Shown: in pieces, positions 25,980 to 34,334 of the stretch
Position numbering within the stretch: position 1 is the first letter of the stretch
How the letters are laid out: each line of letters starts with the position of its first letter
Assembly: GCF_000328705.1 (NCBI RefSeq)
Contig: NC_019673.1
Coordinates: forward strand, 4,030,001 to 4,094,000
Length of the DNA: 64,000 nt
Direction of reading: 5' to 3'
DNA from: Saccharothrix espanaensis DSM 44229
Lineage (GTDB): Bacteria > Actinomycetota > Actinomycetes > Mycobacteriales > Pseudonocardiaceae
Translations under genes and position numbers: made by a program
Notes under the pieces: model-generated
Databases searched by the model: none
Seen by the model: the letters and a program-made list of their open reading frames with translations, nothing else
What the model was told of the DNA's origin: nothing

Positions 25980-26846
25980 ATGGCGCGGTCGGGGCAACCG
26001 CTGCCGCTGCACGAGATCGAGGTCCCGGTGCCGTCCGGCCTGTCGCCGTTCGCCATCGGGACCTTCGACGAGATCGGGGCCTACACCCGGGCCCGGTTCC
26101 CGCACCGGCACGACTTCTACGAGATCCTGTACCTGACCGGCGGCGAGGGCCTGCACGTCGTGGACTTCGAGCCGTACCCGATCGTGCCCAACGCGCTGTA
26201 CTTCCTCGCGCCCGGCCAGGTGCACTTCTGGAAGGACACCGAGCAGGTCGCCGGCCGGGTGCTGGTGTTCGCCGAGGAGTTCCTGCTGGACCTGCCGGGC
26301 GTGCCGCCGCCGTTCCTGGGCGGCAGCCCCGAGCTGCGGCTGACCGGCGACCACAGAGGACTGGTCGAGGGCATCCTGGCCGACATGGCGCACGAGTACC
26401 GCGTGCGCGGGTCCGGCTATGCCACGATGCTCCAGTCGTACCTGCACATCCTGCTGGTGCGCACGCAACGGCTGCGCCAGGTGCGCCCCGAGGCCCCGGT
26501 GTCGTCGCTGGCGTGGCAGTTCATCCGGCTGGTGGACAAGCACGTGCTCACCGAGCGCTCGGTCACCGCCTACGCCGAGCGGGTGGGCGTGACCGCGGGC
26601 CACCTGACCGACCTGGTGCGCGCCGCCACCGGCAAGACGCCCGGCGCGGTGATCCGGGCCGCGCTGGCGCTGGAGGCCAAGCGGCTGCTGGCCCGCACCG
26701 AGCTCAGCGCCGCCCAGGTGGCGCACCGGCTGGCGTTCGAGGACGCCTCGTACTTCGGTCGGTTCTTCAAGCGCGAGACCGGGACGAGCCCGGGGGACTT
26801 TCGCCGGGAAGTCCGAGAAAAGTACCAGTTCGCCCGAGAGCGTTGA
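25980..26846 (+). CDS. AraC-family regulator with N-terminal cupin
   Basis: 288 residues. The N-terminal half is an AraC cupin ligand pocket (FPHRHDFYEILYLTGGEG and LAPGQVHFW). The C-terminal 100 residues hold the double helix-turn-helix (YAERVGVTAGHLTDLVRAAT and VAHRLAFEDASYFGRFFKR). It starts with no gap after the binding-protein gene, so it is the fourth gene of the importer operon and probably autoregulates it in response to the transported amino acid or a derivative. I see no obvious operator. Confidence 0.92.
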   Translation: MARSGQPLPLHEIEVPVPSGLSPFAIGTFDEIGAYTRARFPHRHDFYEILYLTGGEGLHVVDFEPYPIVPNALYFLAPGQVHFWKDTEQVAGRVLVFAEEFLLDLPGVPPPFLGGSPELRLTGDHRGLVEGILADMAHEYRVRGSGYATMLQSYLHILLVRTQRLRQVRPEAPVSSLAWQFIRLVDKHVLTERSVTAYAERVGVTAGHLTDLVRAATGKTPGAVIRAALALEAKRLLARTELSAAQVAHRLAFEDASYFGRFFKRETGTSPGDFRREVREKYQFARER

Positions 26847-26909
26847 CTGTCCGCCCGGCGCCGCCGGTTCGTACCTTCGGAGAGCACCGACACCGAAGGA
26901 GTTCGTCAC

Positions 26910-26987
26910 ATGCCAGGCAGACCCGAGAAGCACCCGGTCCGGCGCGCCCCGGCGGGCGGCTTCCCCCGGCACTCGCGCGCGTCGTGA
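26910..26987 (+). CDS. Possible 25-residue leader peptide
   Basis: A short frame (MPGRPEKHPVRR start) begins at ATG 26910 behind a GAAGGAG ribosome site. Its TGA overlaps the GTG start of the AraC half-protein by four bases. The peptide is basic and has no known relative. It may exist only to deliver ribosomes to the next gene, which has no ribosome site of its own in normal position. Confidence 0.4.
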   Translation: MPGRPEKHPVRRAPAGGFPRHSRAS

Positions 26988-27322
26988 GCGACCCCGTGCT
27001 GCTGCGCCGGGTCAAGGCGTTCATCGACGCCCGGCTGGCCGACCCGGAGCTCACCCCGGAGCAGGTCGCGGTGGCCAACCACGTGTCGACCCGCCAGCTC
27101 TACCGGCTGTTCGAGACCGAGGGCACGACGGTGGCCCGGTGGATCCGCGACCGGCGGCTGGAGCGGTGCCGGCGCGACCTGATCGCCGACGGCGTCGGGG
27201 TCGGCGTCGGCGTGGTCGGCGCGCGCTGGGGGATGCCGGATTCCTCTTACTTCAGCCGGGTCTTCCGGCAGACCTACGGCTGCCCGCCCCGGGAGTACCG
27301 GCGCGCGGCGGGCGTCGGCTGA
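26984..27322 (+). CDS. AraC-type DNA-binding domain alone (N-terminus missing)
   Basis: 112 residues containing only the double helix-turn-helix: NHVSTRQLYRLFETEGTTV is the first and ARWGMPDSSYFSRVFRQTYG the second, ending in PREYRR. It corresponds to the C-terminal third of the roughly 320-residue NphR-like actinobacterial regulators. The ligand domain is absent. A short Val-Gly run (GVGVGVVGARW) replaces the usual sequence between the two motifs. Translation would depend on the 25-residue frame upstream. It may be a remnant, or a constitutive DNA-binding protein. Confidence 0.6.
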   Translation: MSDPVLLRRVKAFIDARLADPELTPEQVAVANHVSTRQLYRLFETEGTTVARWIRDRRLERCRRDLIADGVGVGVGVVGARWGMPDSSYFSRVFRQTYGCPPREYRRAAGVG

Positions 27323-27666
27323 GTCCGCCCGGCGCGTGAGGATCTCCCGTGGCCGCGAGAAACGCGCGCTCTGTCGCCGAAATCCCGCCGTGCCGGACGA
27401 TCGTAGGACCGGCACGAGCTCCGACGTGCCGGCGGAGTTGCTGCGCGCGGGTCGACGGACCCCTCGCGGGTGCGGGCAGTCACGGCCGGCTGCCCGACGG
27501 TCCGGTGCTGCTCTGCTCAGGGCCGCTCGCGTCACCCGGTCGAGTGGCGGCGGCGGAGGTGAAAGCACTGCTCCTGGGCCTGCCCGCTGCTTGAGTCCGT
27601 TCAGCGCGCATGCGCGGAATCGAAGGGTGGTACGACAAAAGGACAGCGCCGCCCGAAAGGTCCGCC
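27323..27666. other. Intergenic region before the broken two-component pair
   Basis: One short frame (27349-27594) is open but has no ribosome site and no recognisable family. I see no promoter or terminator I can defend. Confidence 0.5.
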
Positions 27667-28413
27667 GTGATCCGGAGTCTGCTCGCCGAGGACATGCACA
27701 TGGTCCGGGGCGCACTCGTCGCCCTGCTCACCCTCGAACCCGATATCGAGGTGGTGGCCGAAGTCGCCTCCGGTGACGCCATCCTGCCCGCCGCGGGGGA
27801 GATCCACGAGCACCTGCCCGACTGCCGCACCCTCATCCTGACCAGCCTCAACCGGCCCGGCACGCTGCGCCGCGCGCTGGCTGCGAAGGTCGGCGGGTTC
27901 ATCCTTGAGGACGCCCCGGCCGACCGGCTGGCCAACGCCGTGCGCGGGGTCGCGGCGGGCCGCCGGGTGGTCGACGCGGAACTCGCGCTGTCCGCCTGGG
28001 ATCCCGCGGACTGCCCGCTGACCAGTCGGGAGATCGAGGTGCCGCGGCTGGCCGCGGCGGGCGCGAACCCGACCGAGATCGCGGCCCGGCTCTACCTGTC
28101 GGCGGGGACCGTGCGCGATTACCTCACCACGATCGTCACGAAGTTCCAGGCGCGCAATCGGGTGGACGCGATCCGCATCGCGAAGGAATCGGGCCGGCTC
28201 CAGCGGATTCCCGAAGTCGAATCGGCGGGGAAGCCGGTGTCCGGGGCCTCGCGGGGGCCGCCGGTCACCACCGGACTTCCCGGGTGTCCGCGATCACCGC
28301 GGTCAGCCGGGTGCGCCCGGCCGGCAGCGGCCGCACCACCAGGTCCACGCCCAGCTCGGCCCGCCGGGCGCGCAGGCGGGGCCCGGCGTCCAGCCCGTCG
28401 TGCCGGTCGGTGA
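27667..28413 (+). pseudogene. NarL/LuxR response regulator with internal deletion
   Basis: The frame starts as a response regulator (IRSLLAEDMHMVRGALVALL) and ends as a LuxR helix-turn-helix (CPLTSREIEVPRLAAAG to IVTKFQARNRVDAIRIAKE). Between SGDAILPAA and GEIHEHLPDC about 20 residues are missing compared with the family. The lost stretch holds the phospho-acceptor Asp and the VLDIDLPG strand. The conserved receiver Lys is Glu (ILEDAP, usually LKDAP), and Leu is Pro in EIEVPRL. The normal stop is also lost, so the frame runs on over the 3' end of the kinase remnant. I judge it inactivated. Confidence 0.75.
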
Positions 28414-29203
28414 CCGAGACGACCGCGCCCGCGTCCCGCCGCTGCACGCTGACCTGGCACCGGTAGTCCACGTCCTCGGGCAGCCGCGCCGCCCGGTGGT
28501 GCACGATCGCCGCCAGCACGCCGCGCACCGGCAGCGGCAGCTCGCCCAGGTCCCGCTCGACCCCGGCCACCACCTCGGTGGATCAGCCGCCGGATCAGCT
28601 CGCTGTTCATGGTGATCGCGGACAGGCTCAGCCCGAGCAGGTCGTGCAGGTCGCGGGCGAACCGCAGCCGCTCCTCGGTGAGCACCAGCCCGACCAGCTC
28701 GTCCCGGGTCTGGCGCACCTCCGCCGCCAGCCGCGACAACGTGCCCAGCGCGAACACCACCAGCCCGTTGACGAAGGTGGCCACCACGTTGAACACCACG
28801 TCGAGGTGGTCGCGGGCGAGCACCTCCTGCGCCACGCCGACGCTGACCACCACCCCGGTGAACGTCGTCCACGCCGCCCACGGCCGCAGCACCGGCAGCG
28901 CCGACCCGGCCAGGAACCCGGGCAGGCTCACCCACGCCGCGCCGAGCACCGGCAGCGGCAGGTACACCAGCGCCGCCTGCACCAGCAGCGCGGTCCGGCT
29001 CAGCGGGGCCGGGCGCGCGGGTCGGCCCGGTTGAAGTACCCGAGCTGTACGGCCGGCAGCCCGGCCGCGCCGCCGATGCCGATGGCCAGCAGCACCGGGT
29101 CGCTGGTCAGGTAGAGCAGGTGCACAGCCGCCGCGGCGAAGAACCCGACCAGCACGGCTCCGGCCGTCCGCCTGTTCGGCGTGCCGAACCATGTTTTCCT
29201 CAC
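28265..29203 (-). pseudogene. DesK-type sensor histidine kinase, frameshifted
   Basis: The gene is intact at its start (GTG 29203, RKTWFGTPNRRTAG, then a membrane span), but the frame ends at a TGA near 29000. Protein homology continues in another frame from about 29010 (LSRTALLVQAALVYLPLP) through three to four membrane spans to the phospho-His helix RFARDLHDLLGLSLSAIT. A second break near 28570 shifts to a third frame holding only a degraded ATPase domain (VRGVLAAIVHH, then ARRAELGVDLVV) without the usual Asn box. It faces the damaged response regulator, so the whole two-component system is dead. Confidence 0.8.
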
Positions 29204-29392
29204 ATCCCGGGCAGATGTTCTTCAGACCGCGACACGTGGCTCCCGCACTGTCGGCGGGCCACCGGCTCTGGGAACGTGGACGGGTGGACTCGGCGCGCCG
29301 CCGTGCGCGCGGTCGGCGTCGAGGCCCCGGTCCCCACCGGGCACAACCGCACGAGGCGGCCCCGCGGCCGCCGCTGAGAGAGGCTCGTGAGC

Positions 29393-29902
29393 ATGAGCGA
29401 AAGCACCACCACCCTGCTCGGCACGGCGTCGCGCGCGCGGCGCGCGGCGACCGTCGAGCGGGTGCTGCCCGGATCCCCGGAGGCCGCCTGGGCGGCGTTG
29501 ACCGAACCGGTGCTGATCGCGTCCTGGTTCGGCCCGGTGCTCTCCGGCGAGCCCGCCCCGGGCGGTGCGTACGTGCTGGCCTGCCTGGGGGACGCGGGCG
29601 ACAGCAGCACGTGCCGGGTCCGCGAGTGGCGGGAGCCGGGGGTGCTGGAGGTGGCCTGGCGCTACCAGGACGAGACCGCCGACTCGGTGCTGCGCTGGGA
29701 GCTCGCGGCGGCCGAGGGCGGCACCCGGCCGCGGGTGCGGCACAGCGACCTGCCCGCCGAGGTCGACCCGGCGGACTACGCGGCGGGCCGGCACATGTAC
29801 ACCGACTGGCTGGACGTGCTGCTGGCCGGCGGGCTGCCGCGGCGCGATTCGGGCCGCCGCCGGCAGCAGTTGCGCCCGCACTACGCCGCCGCCGCCGAAT
29901 GA
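29393..29902 (+). CDS. SRPBCC (AHSA1/START-like) protein
   Basis: 169 residues. The START/Bet v1 fold is indicated by RVLPGSPEAAWAALTEPVLIASWFG at the N-terminus (first 20 shown as VLPGSPEAAWAAL and ASWFGP), a VREWREPGVLEVAW strand and a C-terminal helix with MYTDWLDVLLAGG. Such proteins bind hydrophobic ligands or act as Aha1-like cofactors. The substrate is not predictable. ATG at 29393 has GAGAGAGG nine bases upstream. An in-frame GTG at 29387 is less well spaced. The gene lies 20 bases before a second SRPBCC gene. Confidence 0.8.
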   Translation: MSESTTTLLGTASRARRAATVERVLPGSPEAAWAALTEPVLIASWFGPVLSGEPAPGGAYVLACLGDAGDSSTCRVREWREPGVLEVAWRYQDETADSVLRWELAAAEGGTRPRVRHSDLPAEVDPADYAAGRHMYTDWLDVLLAGGLPRRDSGRRRQQLRPHYAAAAE

Positions 29903-29921
29903 CCGACCGGGAGGACGGACG

Positions 29922-30395
29922 ATGAACAGCACCGAAACAGCGGTCCGCGCGGGCGACGCCGCCGTGCGGGTCCCGGAGATCCTGCACTCCACCCTGGTCC
30001 GCGCCGCGCCCTCGGTCGTGTTCGAGCTGCTCAGCAGCGGCGCGGCCTGGGACCGGTGGTTCACCGACGGCTCGACCTTCGACCCGGCCGTCGGCAGCCA
30101 CGTGCACCTGGTCTGGAAGGGCTGGACCGACGACGGCTCGGACGTGACCGACGAGGGCGAGGTGGTGGCCTGCGAGCCGGGTGAGAAGTTCGCCTTCACC
30201 TGGGGATCGCCGCCGTCGCTGGTCACCTTCACCACCGCGCCGCACGTGCACGGCACGTGGTTGCAGGTGGTGGAGACGGGCCTGCCGCAGAGCGAGACCG
30301 GCCTGCGCCGGTTCGCCGAGTGCTCCACCGGCTGGGGCGAGGCGCTCACCCTGGTGCGCTGCTACGCCGAGTACGGCATCCGGCTGTCCACTTAG
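29922..30395 (+). CDS. SRPBCC-family protein
   Basis: 157 residues of the same fold: LHSTLVRAAPSVVFELLSS opens the first helix region, AWDRWFTDGSTFDP and EKFAFTWGSPPSLVTF are the central strands, and TGWGEALTLVRCYAEYG the C-terminal helix lining the cavity. ATG at 29922 follows GGGAGGACGG. It forms a pair with the gene 20 bases upstream and ends at a perfect terminator (30413-30449). No regulator of the ArsR type, often found with such genes, is present. Confidence 0.8.
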   Translation: MNSTETAVRAGDAAVRVPEILHSTLVRAAPSVVFELLSSGAAWDRWFTDGSTFDPAVGSHVHLVWKGWTDDGSDVTDEGEVVACEPGEKFAFTWGSPPSLVTFTTAPHVHGTWLQVVETGLPQSETGLRRFAECSTGWGEALTLVRCYAEYGIRLST

Positions 30396-30412
30396 GACTC
30401 CCGGCGTCGACC

Positions 30413-30449
30413 GCACTGCCCCCGCCCGGCCGCCGGGCGGGGGCAGTGC
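30413..30449 (+). terminator. Strong terminator after the SRPBCC pair
   Basis: A perfect 17-base stem (30413-30429 with 30433-30449) closes over a 3-base loop, and its core is CCCCCGCCCGG. This is the most stable hairpin I found, placed 18 bases after the stop codon. Confidence 0.88.
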
Positions 30450-30572
30450 GCTATGGCGGTGGCTGGAACACCGCCGGCGACCGTGCTGCCGCTCAACTCT
30501 CGGTCAACTCGCCCACCACCGGGTTTCCTTGGTGCGGCGGTCTTCCCGGTCTGCGGGCACGAAGCTCTCTCG

Positions 30573-30600
30573 TTGACCCTGACTATCGAACTGATAGCTA
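30573..30600 (+). promoter_or_regulatory. Promoter with operator before the ScyD-like pseudogene
   Basis: TTGACC (30573) and TAGCTA (30595) are spaced 16 bases, a good sigma-70-type match for this GC-rich window. Between them lies CTATC-GAACT-GATAG (30583-30597), an inverted repeat overlapping the -10 element that could be an operator. Confidence 0.5.
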
Positions 30601-30640
30601 CTTGAGGAGTAGCGGCAGGGTCCGAGCTCAGGAGGCTGCC

Positions 30641-31630
30641 ATGTTCCGACGGGTAACCGCGCTCGCCGCGGCCGCTGCGCTGGTCGTCACGGTGCCGGCC
30701 GGGCCGGCGGCGACCGGCGCCAGGGGAGCGGGTGGTGGCCGAGGGGCTGGACACCCCGCACGGCCTGACCTGGGACCCCTACCGGGGCCGGGTGCTGGTC
30801 ACCGAGGCCGGTCGGGGCGGGCCCGCGCCGTGCGCGCCGGGCGTCGGCGACTACCCGGCGTGCTTCGGCCGGACCGGCGCGATCACCGCCTACTCGCCGC
30901 GCACCGGCCGGTCGACCCGGATCGCCGACCGGCTCCCGTCGGTGATCAACGAGTTCTCCGTGCTGGGCCTGCACGACGTGGCCGTGGACCGCGACCGGGT
31001 CCTGGTCGTGTTCGGGCTCGGTGGCCGACTGTCCACCCGGGACGGTCTGGGCCCCGCCGCCCGCGGCCTGGCGCAGACCGGCGTGATCACGGACTCGGGC
31101 CGGTGCCCGGCGGGGTGCTGGTCGCCGAGGCCGGCGGCAACGACGTCCTGCACGTCGGCGACGACGGCGAGGTCCGGATGGTCGCCCCGCTGCCCGACCA
31201 GGTGGTCGACGGCGCGACCGTCGAGTCGGTGCCCAGCGCGATCACCCGCGGCCCGGACGGCGCGTTCTACGTCAGCGAGTACAGCGGCGAGCCGACCCGG
31301 ATCGGCGCGGCGCGGGTCTGGCGGCTGGTCCCCGGCCGCGCGCCGATCGTGGTGGCGACCGGTTTCACCGGCATCATCGACCTGGCCTTCGACCACCGGG
31401 GCCGGATGCTGGTGCTGGAGATCGCCGAGAAGGGCTTCGACAGCCCGGACCGCACCGGCCGGCTGATCCGGGTCGGGCGCGACGGCACCCGGACCACCCT
31501 GGCCCGGGAGGGCCTGGAACACCCCGGCGGCGTGGCGGTGACGCCCGCGGGCGACATCTGCGTCACCAACCGCACCTCGGGCATGGGCGACAACTCCGGC
31601 CGGCTGCTGGAGATCACCACCAGGGACTGA
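30641..31630 (+). pseudogene. ScyD/ScyE-family secreted beta-propeller, two frameshifts
   Basis: The intact gene would encode a secreted protein related to ScyD/ScyE and virginiamycin-B-lyase-like propellers. ATG 30641 has AGGAGG upstream and starts a good signal peptide (MFRRVTALAAAAALVV). Near 30720 the homologous frame changes: VVAEGLDTPHGLTWDP, VLVTEAGRGG and LHDVAVDRDRVLVVFG are in the frame beginning at 30732. Near 31095 it changes back: VLVAEAGGNDVLHVGDD to SGRLLEITTRD ends at 31630. Some residues also seem missing at the second break. Two independent shifts make sequencing error less likely, but not excluded. Confidence 0.75.
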
Positions 31631-31645
31631 CCCCTCGCCGCCGCG

Positions 31646-31681
31646 GCTCCCCCAGCACGACACCGAGCGTGCTGGGGGAGC
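31646..31681. terminator. Bidirectional terminator between convergent genes
   Basis: Perfect 14-base arms (GCTCCCCCAGCACG at 31646 and its complement ending at 31681) flank an 8-base loop. It lies 15 bases after the ScyD-like stop and 27 bases before the LysR stop on the other strand. Confidence 0.85.
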
Positions 31682-31708
31682 GGCGGCCAGGCGGCGGGGT
31701 CGGGCACG

Positions 31709-32614
31709 TCACGGCGGGTCGGCGGCCAGCACCCCGGTCATGAAGTCGACCAGCCAGGACTGCGCCGGGCTGCGGGCGTGCGCGTGCCGGGCGTAGATCG
31801 AGACCTGGGCCGGTTCGATGTCGAACGGCAGGTCCAGCAGCCGGACCCGGTGGGTGCCGGCGAACGCCCGCGCCACCAGCCGGGGGACCATCGCCACCAG
31901 GTCGTCGTCCTGCACCAGGTACGGCAGGGACGTGAACCGGGTCGTCTCCACGACCACCCGGTGGCGCAGGCCGTGCGCCTCCAGCGCCCGGCGCGGCCCC
32001 TCGTGCCCGGTCGGGCCGTAGACGGTGACGTGCCGCTCGGCGGCCAGTTCCGGCAGCGTCGCCCGCTCGCCCCGCAGGCGCGGGTGCGCCGCCGCGACCA
32101 TCGCCACGTACCCCTCCGCGAACAGCGGGATCCGGGCCACCCGGGGCGTGCTGAACAGGGGGGAGGCGATGAACGCGTCCACCTCGCCCCGGCCCACCAG
32201 GTCCGGCGCGTTGACCACGTCCAGCGGCCGGACGGTGAGCACCACGCCCGGCGCCCGCGCCGGCAGCGCGGCCAGCAGGCGGGGGAGCAGGGCGACCTCG
32301 CCCAGGTCGGACAGCGCCAGGGTGAACGCGGCGTGCGCGGTGCCCGGGTCGAACGGCCACGCGCCGCTGACCGCCTCCTCGATGCCCGCCAGCGCCGCGT
32401 GCAGCGGTTCGTACAGGGAGCGGGCCGTCGCGGTCGGGACCAGCCCGCCCTTGGCCCGCCGGAACAGCTCGTCGCTGAACCGGCGGCGCAGCTTCTGGAG
32501 GCTGTAGCTGATCGTCGGCTGCGTGACGTGCAGCGCCTCGGCGGTCGCGGTGACGCTGCGCGTCTCGTAGAGCAGCACGAACGTGCGCACCAGGTTCAGG
32601 TCGAAGTCACGCAA
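31709..32614 (-). CDS. LysR-family regulator, likely of the mdlC operon
   Basis: 301 residues. The N-terminal winged helix is typical (LNLVRTFVLLYETRSVTATA, TQPTISYSLQKLRRRF), followed by a periplasmic-binding-type ligand domain. It is transcribed divergently from the benzoylformate decarboxylase gene. A T-N11-A element (32617-32631) lies just upstream of its start, the classical arrangement for autorepression and inducer-dependent activation of the neighbour. The best start I see is TTG at 32614, giving LRDFDLNLVRTF. The likely inducer is an aromatic 2-oxo acid (inference). Confidence 0.9.
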   Translation of the reverse strand: MRDFDLNLVRTFVLLYETRSVTATAEALHVTQPTISYSLQKLRRRFSDELFRRAKGGLVPTATARSLYEPLHAALAGIEEAVSGAWPFDPGTAHAAFTLALSDLGEVALLPRLLAALPARAPGVVLTVRPLDVVNAPDLVGRGEVDAFIASPLFSTPRVARIPLFAEGYVAMVAAAHPRLRGERATLPELAAERHVTVYGPTGHEGPRRALEAHGLRHRVVVETTRFTSLPYLVQDDDLVAMVPRLVARAFAGTHRVRLLDLPFDIEPAQVSIYARHAHARSPAQSWLVDFMTGVLAADPP

Positions 32615-32616
32615 CT

Positions 32617-32631
32617 ATCGATCCCATCGAT
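32617..32631. promoter_or_regulatory. LysR T-N11-A box
   Basis: ATCGAT-CCC-ATCGAT contains T-N11-A and sits 3 bases upstream of the lysR start, in the 115-base divergent region shared with mdlC. It is a likely binding site for that LysR protein. Confidence 0.55.
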
Positions 32632-32729
32632 GTCATCGTCGCAGAACATCTATTGGAACACGGTCCGATCGGTTCTTAAGGTCTGGGTCACCCCGGGGCG
32701 CGCCGAGCCCCGTGACCGAGGAGGACCCC

Positions 32730-34298
32730 TTGCCGACCGTCCGCCGGATCGTCCACGACTTCCTCGAACGCCGCGGCCTGACCACCATCTTCGGCAACCC
32801 GGGCTCCAACGAGCTGCCGTTCCTGGCCGACCTGCCGCCGTCCTTCCGCTACGTGCTGGGCCTGCACGAGGGCGTCGTGGTCGGCATGGCGGACGGCTAC
32901 GCGCAGGCCACCGGCCGTCCGGTGCTGGTCAACCTGCACGCCGCCGCGGGCTCCGGCAACGCGATGGGCGCGCTCACCAACGCCGTCTACTCCCGCTCGC
33001 CGCTGGTGCTCACCGCCGGCCAGCAGGTCCGGTCGGCGATCGGGTTGGAGGCGATGCTGGCCAACGTCGACGCGCCCCAGCTGATGCGCCCGCTGGTGGC
33101 CTGGTCCGGCGAGCCCGCCGCCGCCTCGGACGTCCCGCGCTCGGTCGCGCAGGCGGTCTTCGAGGCGGAGCTGCACCGCCGCCCCACCTACCTGTCGGTG
33201 CCCTACGACGACTGGGACCAGGAGCTGGACGACAACGCGGCGGTCACCCTGGACCGGACCGTGCGGCGCGGCTCGCTGCCCTCGGAGTACCAGGTGGCCG
33301 AGCTGGTGGCGCGGGTCGAGGCGGCCCGCAACCCGGCGCTCGTGCTGGGCGGCGAGATCGACGCGGCGGGCCTGTTCGACCGGGTCGTGGCGCTGGCCGA
33401 GCACCGGTCGCTGCCCACGTGGGTCGCGCCGTCGCCGTACCGGCTGCCGTTCCCCAACCGGCACGAGCTGTTCCGGGGCGTGCTGCCCGCCGGCATCGCC
33501 GCCGTGTCCGACGCCCTCGCCGGGCACGACCTGATCCTGGTGCTCGGGGCCCCGGTGTTCCGCTACCACCAGCACGTGCCGGGCCCGTACCTGCCGGCCG
33601 GCAGCCGGTTGGTGCAGGTCACCGACGACCCCGGCGCGGCGGCCCGCGCGCCGATGGGGGAGGCGCTGGTCGCCGACCCGGGCGCGGTGGTCGAGGCGCT
33701 GCTGGCCCGCACCGCCCCGCGGCCGACCGCGCGGGCGTTCGTGCCCAACCCCGAACCGGCGACCGCGCCGAGCGCCCTGCACCCGGAGCAGGTGTTCGCG
33801 GCGCTGCGCGAGACCCAGCCCGAGGACACCGTCTACGTCGTGGAGTCCACCTCGACGAACTCGGCGTGGTGGCGGCAGATGGACCTGCGGGAAGGCGGCT
33901 CGTACTTCTTCCCGGCCTCCGGCGGGCTCGGGTTCGGCCTGCCCGCCGCGGTGGGCATGGCGATGGGCCGCCCGGACCGGCCGGTGGTGGCGGTGGTCGG
34001 CGACGGCTCCGCGAACTACGGCATCACCGCGCTGTGGACCGCCGCCCAGTACGGCCTGCCGATCACGTTCGTCATCCTGCGCAACGGCACGTACGGCGCG
34101 TTGCGCTGGTTCGGCGAGCTGCTCGGCGTGCCGGACGTGCCCGGCACCGAGATCCCCGGCCTCGACTTCGCCCGCATCGCCGAGGGCTACGGCGTGCCCG
34201 CCACCACGGTCACCGACGTCGACGAGCTGCGCGCGCAGCTCAAGTCGTCCGGTCTGCGGCTGATCCAGGTGGACACGTTCCCGACCTCCCCGGAATGA
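32730..34298 (+). CDS. mdlC: Benzoylformate decarboxylase-like ThDP enzyme
   Basis: 522 residues. It would decarboxylate benzoylformate (or a similar aromatic 2-oxo acid) to the aldehyde, using thiamine diphosphate and Mg2+. With TTG at 32730 as start, Ser26 (FGNPGSNELPF), Glu47 (GLHEGVV) and His70 (NLHAAAGSGN) fall at the same numbers as the catalytic residues I recall for Pseudomonas MdlC, and His280 (FRYHQH) matches its His281. GDGSANYGITALWTAAQYG is the ThDP-binding motif. The TTG has GAGGAGG upstream. An upstream in-frame GTG at 32712 lacks one. The gene is followed by an aromatic acid transporter. Other aryl-pyruvate substrates are possible. Confidence 0.9.
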   Translation: MPTVRRIVHDFLERRGLTTIFGNPGSNELPFLADLPPSFRYVLGLHEGVVVGMADGYAQATGRPVLVNLHAAAGSGNAMGALTNAVYSRSPLVLTAGQQVRSAIGLEAMLANVDAPQLMRPLVAWSGEPAAASDVPRSVAQAVFEAELHRRPTYLSVPYDDWDQELDDNAAVTLDRTVRRGSLPSEYQVAELVARVEAARNPALVLGGEIDAAGLFDRVVALAEHRSLPTWVAPSPYRLPFPNRHELFRGVLPAGIAAVSDALAGHDLILVLGAPVFRYHQHVPGPYLPAGSRLVQVTDDPGAAARAPMGEALVADPGAVVEALLARTAPRPTARAFVPNPEPATAPSALHPEQVFAALRETQPEDTVYVVESTSTNSAWWRQMDLREGGSYFFPASGGLGFGLPAAVGMAMGRPDRPVVAVVGDGSANYGITALWTAAQYGLPITFVILRNGTYGALRWFGELLGVPDVPGTEIPGLDFARIAEGYGVPATTVTDVDELRAQLKSSGLRLIQVDTFPTSPE

Positions 34299-34334
34299 CC
34301 GGCTGACCTGCCAGCCGGTGGAAGGAGCACGGCA

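Noticed and set aside
27349-27594. DUF397-like small gene
   Set aside because: A vague GPVLL-type similarity only. No ribosome site and no helix-turn-helix partner.
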